From contig CAVPDS010000004.1 in NCBI GenBank assembly GCA_963702695.1, positions 24,723-88,722 of the forward strand: a DNA stretch of 64,000 nucleotides. The letters run 5' to 3'. The DNA is from VAZQ01 sp963702695 (GTDB taxonomy: Bacteria > Pseudomonadota > Alphaproteobacteria > Rhizobiales > Xanthobacteraceae). A program made the position numbers and the translations under genes. Below are positions 48,684-56,789 of this stretch, one piece after another; position 1 is the stretch's first letter; every line of letters starts with the position of its first letter. The notes under the pieces were generated by a model. The model was not told the DNA's origin. It worked only from the letters and a program-made list of their open reading frames with translations, and did not search any database.

Positions 48684-49358
48684 ATGACCGTGGCGACTGA
48701 AGCCATGTCGGGCCTGACGGCCGTGCGCCAGGAGATCGACCAGGCCTGCCGCGCCGCTGGGCGCGAGCCGTCGTCGGTCACGCTGGTGGCGGTTTCAAAG
48801 ACCTTCGGCGCCGAGGCGATCGAACCGGTGATCGCGGCCGGGCAGCGCGTTTTCGGCGAGAACCGCGTGCAGGAGGCGAAAGCCAAATGGCCGCCGCTCA
48901 TCGCCCGGCATTCCGGGATCGAGCTGCATCTGGTCGGCTCGCTGCAGTCGAACAAGGCGAAGGAGGCGGTAGCGCTGTTCGACGCCATCCACTCCGTCGA
49001 TCGGCCAAGCGTCGCCGAGGCGCTGGCGAAGGAAATCGTCAAGCAGGCCCGCCATCCGCTCCTGTTCGTGGAGGTCAATACCGGGGGGGAAGCGCAGAAA
49101 TCCGGCGTGCTGCCGGAAGCGGCCGACGACTTCATCGCCGCCTGCCGGGAGACCCATGGCCTTTCGATCGCTGGGCTGATGTGCCTGCCGCCGGCGCAGG
49201 AGCCGCCGGCGCCACACTTCGCGCTGACGGCCAAGATCGCGAGGCGCAATGGCCTCAAGCACCTGTCCATGGGGATGAGCGCCGACTTCGCGCTCGCCAT
49301 CGGGTTCGGCGCCACCCACGTGCGGGTCGGGACGGCGATTTTCGGGAGACGCGGCTAG
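48684..49358 (+). CDS. yggS: YggS family pyridoxal phosphate homeostasis protein
   Basis: A 224-residue single-domain PLP-binding protein of the alanine-racemase-fold YggS/PROSC family. VTLVAVSKTFGAEAIEPVIAAGQRVFGENRVQEAKAKW holds Lys39, which binds PLP. Other family motifs are HLVGSLQSNKAKEA, VNTGGEAQKSGVLPE, GLMCLPPAQ and LSMGMSADFALAIGFGATHVRVGTAIFG. It buffers PLP in the cytoplasm rather than catalysing a defined reaction. Length is typical. The first IS630 element inserted only a few bases after its stop, without harming it. Confidence 0.95.
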   Translation: MTVATEAMSGLTAVRQEIDQACRAAGREPSSVTLVAVSKTFGAEAIEPVIAAGQRVFGENRVQEAKAKWPPLIARHSGIELHLVGSLQSNKAKEAVALFDAIHSVDRPSVAEALAKEIVKQARHPLLFVEVNTGGEAQKSGVLPEAADDFIAACRETHGLSIAGLMCLPPAQEPPAPHFALTAKIARRNGLKHLSMGMSADFALAIGFGATHVRVGTAIFGRRG

Positions 49359-49381
49359 CGGCTAGTAGCTCGTCACAGTGA

Positions 49382-49675
49382 TTATGACTGGTTGATTTTG
49401 AGCCAGTTTAGGATGGGCAAGTCCTTCGGATCCACGAGGATCTGGATGGTTCGGGCGACGCCGTGTTGACGGCGAATGAGGTCATTTCGTTCGAGCGTCA
49501 GGATCATCTGGTAGACCGAGGGCGGGCTGACTTGAAAGTCGCGCTGCATGTCGGTCTCGGCGGGCGGGCGTCGGAACATGTGCGAGTAAGTATAGATGAA
49601 GGCCAGGTACTGGCCTTGCTTGTCGGTGAAGCCTCGAGCGCTGAGGCTTCGAGCAGCGCCTGATTTTTGATTCAT
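49382..49675 (-). CDS. IS-borne winged-helix protein (LexA/MarR-like DNA-binding domain)
   Basis: A 97-residue protein encoded divergently from the transposase inside the element. From residue 17 on it resembles the LexA N-terminal winged helix: FTDKQGQYLAFIYTYSHMFRRPPAETDMQRDFQVSPPSVYQMILTLERNDLIRRQHGVARTIQIL. It could bind the element's own ends or the shared promoter region between the two genes and control transposition. This copy is intact; the equivalent in copy 2 has a stop at codon 3. Regulatory role inferred. Confidence 0.72.
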   Translation of the reverse strand: MNQKSGAARSLSARGFTDKQGQYLAFIYTYSHMFRRPPAETDMQRDFQVSPPSVYQMILTLERNDLIRRQHGVARTIQILVDPKDLPILNWLKINQS

Positions 49676-49712
49676 TCGTCGGTTCGTCCGGCTCTCCGAA
49701 AAGGAGGTCGCG

Positions 49713-50834
49713 ATGAATGTACGTTACCGGGTCGAATTGAGCCAAGCCGAACGCTGCGAACTCACCACGATGTTGAGCAAAGGCAAACGGGCCGCCCGCA
49801 AACTCAAGCGCGCCCAGATATTGCTGGCGGCCGACGCCGGCCGCAGCGATGAAGAGATTGCCCGCACGGTGGCAGTAGGCGGCTCCACGGTGTACCGGAC
49901 CAAGCGGCGCTTCGTGGAAGGTAATCTGGAGCGGGCGCTGAGCGAAGAGCCGCGCCCCGGGGCGGAGCGCAAGCTCACCGGCAAGGAGGAAGCCTTGCTG
50001 GTGGCAACGGCCTGCGCAAACCCTCCTGAGGGTCGCGCCCGCTGGACGCTGGAACTGCTGGCCGACGCCATGGTCAGGCTCACCGGACACGAGAGCCTGT
50101 CGGGCGAGACGGTGCGCCGGCGGCTGGCCGAAAACGGTCTCAAGCCCTGGCGCAGGGACATGTGGTGCATTCCAAAGGTCGACGGCGAATACGTCGCCCG
50201 CATGGAAGACGTGCTCGACCTCTATGCCGAAACGCCTGACCCCGAGCGGCCGGTGGTCTGCTTCGACGAAAGCCCAGTCCAACTCATCGGCGAGGTGCGC
50301 CAGCCGATCCCGGCCGCGCCGGGCCAGCACGAACGTTACGATTGCGAGTACCGCCGCAACGGCACCGTCAACCTCTTCGTTATGCTCGACGTGCATCGTC
50401 CCTGGCGTAAGGTCAAAGTCACCGAGCGGCGAGCGGCAGGAGATTACGCCCAGTGCATGCGCGAACTCGCCGACGTCCATTATCCCGACGCCGCGTGCAT
50501 CCGGGTCGTGCAGGACAACCTGTCAACCCACTCGGCCGGTGCCCTCTATGAGGCGTTCTCGCCCGCCGAGGCCCGGCGTATCTTGCGCCGCCTCGAGTTC
50601 CACTACACCCCCAAGCATGCCAGTTGGCTCAACATGGTCGAGATCGAGATCGGCGTGCTGCGCGGCCAATGTCTCGATCGCCGCATTGACGATCCGAAGC
50701 GCCTCCTCCGCGAAATCGCGGCATGGGAGCGACAACGAAACGCCGCCAGCGCCCGCATCAAATGGATGTTCACAACCGACAAGGCCCGCACCAAAATGGG
50801 CCGCGCCTATCCCGTCACGTCCAATGAGTCATAA
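49713..50834 (+). CDS. IS630 family transposase, copy 1
   Basis: A 373-residue Tc1/mariner-like DDE transposase. The N-terminal helix-turn-helix is in SDEEIARTVAVGGSTVYRTKRRF (about 45-67). Catalytic candidates are Asp185 (VVCFDESPVQL), Asp268 (IRVVQDNLSTHS) and Glu310 (HYTPKHASWLNMVEIEIGVL). A strong AAAAGGAGG precedes ATG 49713. Identical in sequence to the copy at 51202. It is full length, so the element should be able to move. Confidence 0.95.
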   Translation: MNVRYRVELSQAERCELTTMLSKGKRAARKLKRAQILLAADAGRSDEEIARTVAVGGSTVYRTKRRFVEGNLERALSEEPRPGAERKLTGKEEALLVATACANPPEGRARWTLELLADAMVRLTGHESLSGETVRRRLAENGLKPWRRDMWCIPKVDGEYVARMEDVLDLYAETPDPERPVVCFDESPVQLIGEVRQPIPAAPGQHERYDCEYRRNGTVNLFVMLDVHRPWRKVKVTERRAAGDYAQCMRELADVHYPDAACIRVVQDNLSTHSAGALYEAFSPAEARRILRRLEFHYTPKHASWLNMVEIEIGVLRGQCLDRRIDDPKRLLREIAAWERQRNAASARIKWMFTTDKARTKMGRAYPVTSNES

Positions 50835-50870
50835 TCACTGTGCCGAGCTACTAGTAGCTCGTCACAGTGA

Positions 50871-51164
50871 TTATGACTGGTTGATTTTGAGCCAGTTTAG
50901 GATGGGCAAGTCCTTCGGATCCACGAGGATCTGGATGGTTCGGGCGACGCCGTGTTGACGGCGAATGAGGTCATTTCGTTCGAGCGTCAGGATCATCTGG
51001 TAGACCGAGGGCGGGCTGACTTGAAAGTCGCGCTGCATGTCGGTCTCGGCGGGCGGGCGTCGGAACATGTGCGAGTAAGTATAGATGAAGGCCAGGTACT
51101 GGCCTTGCTTGTCGGTGAAGCCTCGAGCGCTGAGGCTTCGAGCAGCGCCTGATTTTTAATTCAT
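50871..51164 (-). pseudogene. IS-borne winged-helix gene, copy 2, broken by a nonsense codon
   Basis: Equivalent to 49382-49675, but the C-to-T change on this strand (A at 51158 on the plus strand) turns the third codon CAA into TAA: ATG AAT TAA. The next in-frame ATG is at 51068 and would give only 65 residues, lacking the first helix. All later codons are unchanged, so the loss is recent. Confidence 0.75.
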
Positions 51165-51201
51165 TCGTCGGTTCGTCCGGCTCTCCGAAAAGGAGGTCGC
51201 G

Positions 51202-52323
51202 ATGAATGTACGTTACCGGGTCGAATTGAGCCAAGCCGAACGCTGCGAACTCACCACGATGTTGAGCAAAGGCAAACGGGCCGCCCGCAAACTCAAGCGC
51301 GCCCAGATATTGCTGGCGGCCGACGCCGGCCGCAGCGATGAAGAGATTGCCCGCACGGTGGCAGTAGGCGGCTCCACGGTGTACCGGACCAAGCGGCGCT
51401 TCGTGGAAGGTAATCTGGAGCGGGCGCTGAGCGAAGAGCCGCGCCCCGGGGCGGAGCGCAAGCTCACCGGCAAGGAGGAAGCCTTGCTGGTGGCAACGGC
51501 CTGCGCAAACCCTCCTGAGGGTCGCGCCCGCTGGACGCTGGAACTGCTGGCCGACGCCATGGTCAGGCTCACCGGACACGAGAGCCTGTCGGGCGAGACG
51601 GTGCGCCGGCGGCTGGCCGAAAACGGTCTCAAGCCCTGGCGCAGGGACATGTGGTGCATTCCAAAGGTCGACGGCGAATACGTCGCCCGCATGGAAGACG
51701 TGCTCGACCTCTATGCCGAAACGCCTGACCCCGAGCGGCCGGTGGTCTGCTTCGACGAAAGCCCAGTCCAACTCATCGGCGAGGTGCGCCAGCCGATCCC
51801 GGCCGCGCCGGGCCAGCACGAACGTTACGATTGCGAGTACCGCCGCAACGGCACCGTCAACCTCTTCGTTATGCTCGACGTGCATCGTCCCTGGCGTAAG
51901 GTCAAAGTCACCGAGCGGCGAGCGGCAGGAGATTACGCCCAGTGCATGCGCGAACTCGCCGACGTCCATTATCCCGACGCCGCGTGCATCCGGGTCGTGC
52001 AGGACAACCTGTCAACCCACTCGGCCGGTGCCCTCTATGAGGCGTTCTCGCCCGCCGAGGCCCGGCGTATCTTGCGCCGCCTCGAGTTCCACTACACCCC
52101 CAAGCATGCCAGTTGGCTCAACATGGTCGAGATCGAGATCGGCGTGCTGCGCGGCCAATGTCTCGATCGCCGCATTGACGATCCGAAGCGCCTCCTCCGC
52201 GAAATCGCGGCATGGGAGCGACAACGAAACGCCGCCAGCGCCCGCATCAAATGGATGTTCACAACCGACAAGGCCCGCACCAAAATGGGCCGCGCCTATC
52301 CCGTCACGTCCAATGAGTCATAA
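51202..52323 (+). CDS. IS630 family transposase, copy 2
   Basis: A 373-residue protein identical to the product of copy 1, with the same helix-turn-helix and DDE residues (Asp185, Asp268, Glu310) and the same AAAAGGAGG ribosome site. Intact in both tandem copies, so either element or the whole dimer could transpose. Confidence 0.95.
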   Translation: MNVRYRVELSQAERCELTTMLSKGKRAARKLKRAQILLAADAGRSDEEIARTVAVGGSTVYRTKRRFVEGNLERALSEEPRPGAERKLTGKEEALLVATACANPPEGRARWTLELLADAMVRLTGHESLSGETVRRRLAENGLKPWRRDMWCIPKVDGEYVARMEDVLDLYAETPDPERPVVCFDESPVQLIGEVRQPIPAAPGQHERYDCEYRRNGTVNLFVMLDVHRPWRKVKVTERRAAGDYAQCMRELADVHYPDAACIRVVQDNLSTHSAGALYEAFSPAEARRILRRLEFHYTPKHASWLNMVEIEIGVLRGQCLDRRIDDPKRLLREIAAWERQRNAASARIKWMFTTDKARTKMGRAYPVTSNES

Positions 52324-52340
52324 TCACTGTGCCGAGCTAC

Positions 52341-52705
52341 TAGTCGTGTGGCAGGCAACCAGGGCGAGTGCCTGTTCAGTGCGCGCGTGGCTCTGTCGCC
52401 GCGCTGCGATTCGACTGTGCCGAGGGTGCGAGGTGACGGGCGGGGGGATCGTGTTGCCGGGCGAGTTCAGCGCAGCGGTTCCATCGCTCCGCCATGGCGC
52501 GCCATGCCTGTCGAACTCTTCGCATCGTGCGAGAATTTGGCCATGGATTGGCAATCGGCCGCGTGGCGGAGGAAATGCTCCACTGGGCTCATTGGGACGT
52601 CTCCCGGGCTGCAGGACTCTGTCGCCTATCTCACTTATGAAAGCAGCCGCGACGAAATCGTTCCGGGCCTGGTGCGGTATTCGCGCTGGGCTGGTTGGCG
52701 ATTTC
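52341..52705. other. Region right of the IS tandem, no gene supported
   Basis: About 360 bases. A plus-strand frame at 52348-52752 and a minus-strand frame at 52324-52842 overlap here; neither has a ribosome site or a family motif. Part of the minus-strand frame (IPHQARNDF) is the translation of a dispersed repeat. Nothing further seen. Confidence 0.4.
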
Positions 52706-53239
52706 CTAATAGTGAATTTCAATTCTCGTCCCTTGCCCAAGCCGGGAAATGAGACGCCGCAAGGCTTTGGCGCTGGCTGACACGCATCCGGCCGTGGCTG
52801 AGCCGTCGGGTCGGGCAACATGGACGAACACCGCACTTCCACGCCCGGCGGTGCGTGGGCGGGTGTTATGGTCGATTTCGACGATCAGGTCGTAGAGATG
52901 GTCCTCCCGCCACAGCCGGTCGCCCGGTTCAGCGGCCGAACGGCTGAACGCACGATTATACCGTCGATCGCTCGGGTCCTCGCACCAGGCGACATCCCGC
53001 GCGATGCGGCGGACCGGCAGGAAAGTTCGCGGGCGCGGCCCACGATCGGCGCGCCACCAGAGCCGCCGCGGCCGAAAGCGGCCGCGCGGGGTGCCGCCAT
53101 CGCCCTCGCGCTTGTCGGCCCGGATCCCGGAGCGGCCCAGCACGACCGGAATGGCCAGCCCGCCGGCCAGGAGCACGCCACGCGTGCGGTCACCCGGCCG
53201 CGTCCGCACCCGAATGGCCGATAACGGCCGGTCCCGCAT
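52706..53239 (-). CDS. L,D-transpeptidase (YkuD-like) family protein
   Basis: A 177-residue protein with the L,D-transpeptidase active-site pattern H-x-ARPDGSATAGCVS near the C-terminus (FVHVARPDGSATAGCVSAS), where the Cys is the nucleophile. It also has the substrate-side motif REGDGGTPRGRFRPRR seen in short LDT-like proteins. ATG 53239 has GGGAG six bases upstream; the frame is open to 53329. No signal peptide is clear (a weak hydrophobic stretch GVLLAGGLAIPVVLG), so export is uncertain. It would cross-link or modify peptidoglycan if periplasmic. Confidence 0.78.
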   Translation of the reverse strand: MRDRPLSAIRVRTRPGDRTRGVLLAGGLAIPVVLGRSGIRADKREGDGGTPRGRFRPRRLWWRADRGPRPRTFLPVRRIARDVAWCEDPSDRRYNRAFSRSAAEPGDRLWREDHLYDLIVEIDHNTRPRTAGRGSAVFVHVARPDGSATAGCVSASAKALRRLISRLGQGTRIEIHY

Positions 53240-53355
53240 CACTCCCAATTCCCTCCCGCGGCCGGGAAGCCCGGCACAAAGTCCAAACCCCGCTTGCTCT
53301 TTTAGCCCCGAATGCTCTACTTCGCGCAATGTCGCCCGCGCCGTTTGAGATTCCG

Positions 53356-54042
53356 ATGACGAATGCCCGCAAGATTCTGATCGTGGACGATGACGCCGAG
53401 TTGCGCGACGCCCTGGTCGAGCAGCTCGGCCTGCACGAAGAGTTCGACGCGGTCGCGGCCGAAAGCGGCGCCAAGGGTGTGCAGACCGCCAAAGTCGGAC
53501 AGATCGACCTCGTGATCATGGATGTCGGGCTGCCGGACATCGACGGGCGCGAAGCGGTGCGAATCCTGCGCAAGAACGGATTCAAGGCGCCGATCATCAT
53601 GCTGACCGGCCACGATACCGATTCCGACACCATCCTTGGCCTCGAATCGGGCGCCAACGACTACGTCACCAAGCCGTTCCGGTTCGCCGTGCTGCTGGCC
53701 CGCATCCGTGCCCAACTGCGCCAGCACGAGGCGAGCGAAGACGCCGTCTTCACCATCGGTCCCTACACGTTCCGGCCGAGCTCGAAGCTCCTGCTCAACT
53801 CCAAGGGCAACAAGGTGCGGCTCACGGAGAAGGAGACCGCGATCCTGCGCTACCTCTATCGCGCCGGCCAGCGGCCGGTGTCGCGCGAGACGCTTCTGCA
53901 AGAAGTCTGGGGCTACAATTCCGGCGTCACCACCCACACGCTTGAAACCCACATCTACCGGCTGCGCCAGAAGGTCGAAAAGGACGCCGCCGCTCCGGCT
54001 ATCCTGGTCACCGAATCCGGCGGCTACAAGCTGGTGCCATAA
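53356..54042 (+). CDS. OmpR-family response regulator
   Basis: A 228-residue regulator with a receiver domain (acidic pocket DDD at 11-13, phosphoacceptor Asp56 in LVIMDVGLPDIDG, MLTGH, and Lys in YVTKPFR). Its C-terminal winged helix (LTEKETAILRYLYRAGQRPVSRETLLQEVWGYNSGVTTHTLETHIYRLRQKVE) is of OmpR/PhoB type. The YNSGVTTHTLETHIYRLRQK text is like the CenR-type cell-envelope regulators of alphaproteobacteria, which I mention as a possibility only. ATG 53356 is preferred over 53329. No histidine kinase is adjacent. A cyclic-nucleotide-binding gene follows 13 bases later. Confidence 0.9.
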   Translation: MTNARKILIVDDDAELRDALVEQLGLHEEFDAVAAESGAKGVQTAKVGQIDLVIMDVGLPDIDGREAVRILRKNGFKAPIIMLTGHDTDSDTILGLESGANDYVTKPFRFAVLLARIRAQLRQHEASEDAVFTIGPYTFRPSSKLLLNSKGNKVRLTEKETAILRYLYRAGQRPVSRETLLQEVWGYNSGVTTHTLETHIYRLRQKVEKDAAAPAILVTESGGYKLVP

Positions 54043-54055
54043 AACCTCGGCCTTT

Positions 54056-54520
54056 ATGACGATCGAGGACGACATCGCCTTCTTCGAACGGGTCCCGACC
54101 CTGGGTGGACTGGGGCGCGAAGCATTGCGGATTCTGGCGATCGGCGCAGAGAACCGCTACGTCCATAGCGGCGAAGTGCTGTTCAACGCCGGCGATCCGG
54201 CGGATTCCGGCTTCGTGATCCAGGAAGGATCGTTCATCGTCGCGCCGCGCGAAATCGATGGCGGGCGCGCCATCACGGTCGGCGTCGGCACCCTGCTCGG
54301 CGAGCTCGCCCTGGTGACGGAAACCACCCGCCCGGGCACTGCGACCGCGCTTGAACCGTCGACCGTCATGCGCATCCCGCGCAGCCTGTTTCTGAAAATG
54401 CTGGAAAGCTTTCCCGACACCGCGCGGAAGCTGCGCGATATCCTGGCGGCGCGGATCACGGACTCCGAACGCGACATGACCCAGGTGCGCAGCGTGCTCG
54501 ATGGCCACCGGCGGAAGTAA
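54056..54520 (+). CDS. Cyclic nucleotide-binding domain protein
   Basis: A 154-residue protein made almost wholly of one cNMP-binding domain (Crp fold): GEVLFNAGDPADSGFVIQEGSFIVAPREIDGGRAITVGVGTLLGELALVTETTRPGTATALEPSTVMRIPRSLFLKML. GELALVTETTRPGTA is the phosphate-binding cassette; the usual Arg before the A-x-A pattern is Arg in TRPGTATA. There is no DNA-binding domain, so it may signal by protein contact. It sits 13 bases after the response regulator gene and overlaps the acyltransferase gene by 20 bases. Confidence 0.85.
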   Translation: MTIEDDIAFFERVPTLGGLGREALRILAIGAENRYVHSGEVLFNAGDPADSGFVIQEGSFIVAPREIDGGRAITVGVGTLLGELALVTETTRPGTATALEPSTVMRIPRSLFLKMLESFPDTARKLRDILAARITDSERDMTQVRSVLDGHRRK

Positions 54521-55754
54521 CGATCCACTGCGTGCTTCTCCGCACGTGCCGGCGCTTGACGGCTTGCGCTTTGTCGCCGCGTTCATGGTGGCGGCCGCTC
54601 ACCTGTACGCATGGACAGTTTTGCCGCAACAAGCGCCGAGTCCTTGGAGTGATCTATTGCTGGCGTCCTCCGGCCTCGGGATGACGTTGTTCTTCATCCT
54701 GAGCGGATTCGTCATTCACTATAATTATCGTACCGCCTGGAGCGAACCGGGCGGCATTGCAAACTTCGTGGTCGCGCGTTTCTCGCGGCTCTATCCGCTC
54801 TATATCGGTTTGTTCGCCGTTGAATTCATTCGCGCCACCTGGTCTGGGCTCGGCGCCTGCGGGCGGGCGGGCATCCCCGCCGAGAGCTGGACCGCGCTTC
54901 CGCTCTACCTTACGCTCACACAGGATTGGGCCTACGGCGTCGTCTGCGACAACAGCCTGATCTTTCAGTACGGGCAGGCCTCGCAGGTCGCCTGGTCGAT
55001 CAGCCTGGAGGCCTTTCTCTACATCGCTTATGTTCTTGCGGGCGGCTGGATCTCACGCGCGACCGCGGGCTCTCTCGTCATCGGCGCGGCCATCATCTAC
55101 GCGCTGACGATCGTCGGGTTCCTCGCGTGCCGTGGCTTCGAACCTCAGATCGAGACGTTCGCGCTCCAGCATTTCGGGCCGGTCGCCGCGGTCGCGAACG
55201 GCTACCAGGATTCGCTCCTGCAGTGGCTGCTTTACTTCAATCCCTTGGCCCATCTCGCCGAGTTCTGCGGCGGCGTCGCTGCCGCCGCGCTGTATCTCGA
55301 ACGTCCCGCCCGCGCTTCGCACCGATCGGGTCATGGGCTGGTGGCCGGCAGTTTGATTGCGTTGTTGGGAATTCATCTCTGGCTCTATGGCAGCATCGCT
55401 CCCGAGAGCGGTTTCATCGGCCGGACCGCGGCGGCGCTGTATGCGCCGCTGGCCGTATTGTTCGTGCTCCTGGCCGCATCGTTTCCGGCCAGCTTGTCAT
55501 CACGCGCCCTCAACCTTCCATTCGCCGTCAAGTTCGGCGAGGCCTCGTACTCGATCTACCTGCTGCACGCCTTCTTCTGGGGTGTACCGCGCCGGCTGTT
55601 TTTTCTCGGCCTCCATCCCTGGCTGCTCTATGCCGGCGTGCTGACAGCGATCCTGCTGATCAGCCGGGTGAGTTACTTGTGGTACGAACGCCCGGCGCAG
55701 CGGGCGTTGCGCCGGCTGTTGTCACCTGCGCGGCGCGCGGCAATGCAGCCGTGA
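54501..55754 (+). CDS. Acyltransferase 3 (OafA/YrhL) family membrane protein
   Basis: A 417-residue polytopic membrane protein. It starts with the family motif VPALDGLRFVAAFMVAAAHLYAW (the usual R-x-x-A pattern and membrane His), then LGMTLFFILSGFVIHYNY, VARFSRLYPLYIGLF and, near the end, KFGEASYSIYLLHAFFW. About ten hydrophobic helices. The family O-acylates sugars of LPS, peptidoglycan or exopolysaccharides at the inner membrane. ATG 54501 lies inside the upstream gene. The acyl acceptor is unknown. Confidence 0.92.
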   Translation: MATGGSNDPLRASPHVPALDGLRFVAAFMVAAAHLYAWTVLPQQAPSPWSDLLLASSGLGMTLFFILSGFVIHYNYRTAWSEPGGIANFVVARFSRLYPLYIGLFAVEFIRATWSGLGACGRAGIPAESWTALPLYLTLTQDWAYGVVCDNSLIFQYGQASQVAWSISLEAFLYIAYVLAGGWISRATAGSLVIGAAIIYALTIVGFLACRGFEPQIETFALQHFGPVAAVANGYQDSLLQWLLYFNPLAHLAEFCGGVAAAALYLERPARASHRSGHGLVAGSLIALLGIHLWLYGSIAPESGFIGRTAAALYAPLAVLFVLLAASFPASLSSRALNLPFAVKFGEASYSIYLLHAFFWGVPRRLFFLGLHPWLLYAGVLTAILLISRVSYLWYERPAQRALRRLLSPARRAAMQP

Positions 55755-55778
55755 GCGTGCACGGGTGAGCGCGAGCGG

Positions 55779-56594
55779 TCACAACTCCAGTATCGCCGTC
55801 ACCGGAACATGGTCCGAGGGACGCTCGGAGCCGCGATAGGATTTCGCGATCGTGATATCGGCGACACGGTCGGCGAGCGTCGGTGAAGTCCAGATGTGGT
55901 CGAGCCGGCGCCCCTTGTTGGCGGCTGCCCAGTCCGCGGCGCGGTAGCTCCACCAGGTGTAGAGCTTGGCCGGCTCGGGCGTGAGCACGCGCATGCTGTC
56001 GACCCAGCCACCGGCGTTGCGCGCGACGTTGAGCTTCTCGCATTCGATCGGAGTGTGCGACACGACGCGGAGCATCTGCTTGTGGCTCCAGACGTCGTGC
56101 TCGAGCGGGGCGACGTTGAGATCGCCGAGCAGGATCGCATGCTCGGAGGCGGCCGCGCGAAGCGCCGCGCTGTCCCGCATCTCGTCGAGGAAGGCGAGCT
56201 TGTGAGCAAATTTCGGATTGACCTCGGGGTCCGGGAGGTCGCCGCCCGCCGGCACATAGAAATTATGTACGGTCATGGGGTCGCGCAGGCCGGCGCGCTC
56301 GCCGAACACCGCGGAGACATGGCGGCAGTCGGTCTTGCCGCAGAAGCTCTGGATGTTGAAACGCTCGAACGGCAGCCGCGAGAGCACGACCACGCCGTGA
56401 TAGCCCTTCTGTCCGTTGAGTGCGACGTGCTCGTAGCCGAGCCGCTTGAAGCGCTTGAGCGGAAACTTGTCGTCCGGGCACTTGGTCTCCTGCAGGCACA
56501 GCACGTCCGGCCGCACCGCCTTGATGAACTTGGCGACCAGGTTGATCCGCAGCCGAACGGAATTGATGTTCCAGGAGGTGACGGTGAAGCGCAT
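55779..56594 (-). CDS. xthA: Exodeoxyribonuclease III
   Basis: A 271-residue AP endonuclease / 3'-5' exonuclease with all family motifs: TSWNINSVRLR, LCLQETKCPD (metal-binding Glu), ILLGDLNVAPLEHDVW (catalytic Asp/Asn), RLDHIWTSP and RPSDHVPVTAIL (catalytic His). It repairs abasic sites in DNA. Length is typical. Convergent with the acyltransferase gene, 24 bases away. On the same strand as the methyltransferase-like, LolA-like and ftsK genes to its right, an order I associate with Bradyrhizobium-like genomes. Confidence 0.96.
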   Translation of the reverse strand: MRFTVTSWNINSVRLRINLVAKFIKAVRPDVLCLQETKCPDDKFPLKRFKRLGYEHVALNGQKGYHGVVVLSRLPFERFNIQSFCGKTDCRHVSAVFGERAGLRDPMTVHNFYVPAGGDLPDPEVNPKFAHKLAFLDEMRDSAALRAAASEHAILLGDLNVAPLEHDVWSHKQMLRVVSHTPIECEKLNVARNAGGWVDSMRVLTPEPAKLYTWWSYRAADWAAANKGRRLDHIWTSPTLADRVADITIAKSYRGSERPSDHVPVTAILEL

Positions 56595-56789
56595 GGGGGG
56601 ACAGTCGATAGGAACGGGGTGGAAGGGGGTGGAAGGGTGGCGTCACATCAGTTCGTTTTTATGTCGTCCCTGCGCAATCGGAGACCCATACGTCGTGTCC
56701 GCACGGCGGCGCACGTCGTTTCAGAAAATCTCCCGACGGAGAATATCGGTCCTCGCCTGCGCGGGGACGACTTAACCGGACCGCCGTGG
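56595..56789. repeat. Intergenic region with dispersed repeat
   Basis: TCGTCCCTGCGCAATCGGAGACCCATACG and CCTCGCCTGCGCGGGGACGACTTAAC are degenerate arms of the same repeat family seen at 15262 and 46772. No gene in this 195-base gap. Confidence 0.5.

Larger units (their letters stand above)
49365..50851 (+). mobile_element. IS630-family insertion sequence, copy 1
   Basis: A 1487-bp element flanked by TA on both sides. Its terminal inverted repeats are about 25 bp, starting GTAGCTCGTCACAGTG at the left and GTAGCTCGGCACAGTG (read inward) at the right, with one mismatch. It carries a 373-codon DDE transposase on the plus strand and a divergent 97-codon winged-helix gene. The junctions read CTAG on each side, fitting IS630 insertion at the TA of a CTAG target. 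Confidence 0.93.
50854..52340 (+). mobile_element. IS630-family insertion sequence, copy 2 (direct tandem)
   Basis: A second 1487-bp element in the same orientation, offset by exactly 1489 bases from copy 1. The two share a single TA (50852-50853), so the junction reads ...CTAG.... The sequences differ at one base that I can find (G at 49669, A at 51158). Its right flank is TA then GTCGTG. Confidence 0.93.

Noticed and set aside
49482..50480. 332-codon minus-strand open frame inside each IS630 element
   Set aside because: Mostly antisense to the transposase; the divergent 97-codon winged-helix frame is the credible second gene.
49365..52340. Two IS copies as a composite transposon
   Set aside because: Nothing lies between them except a shared TA; it is a tandem dimer with no cargo.
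52348..52752. 134-codon plus-strand frame right of the IS tandem
   Set aside because: No ribosome site, mixed composition, and it overlaps the 3' end of the L,D-transpeptidase gene.
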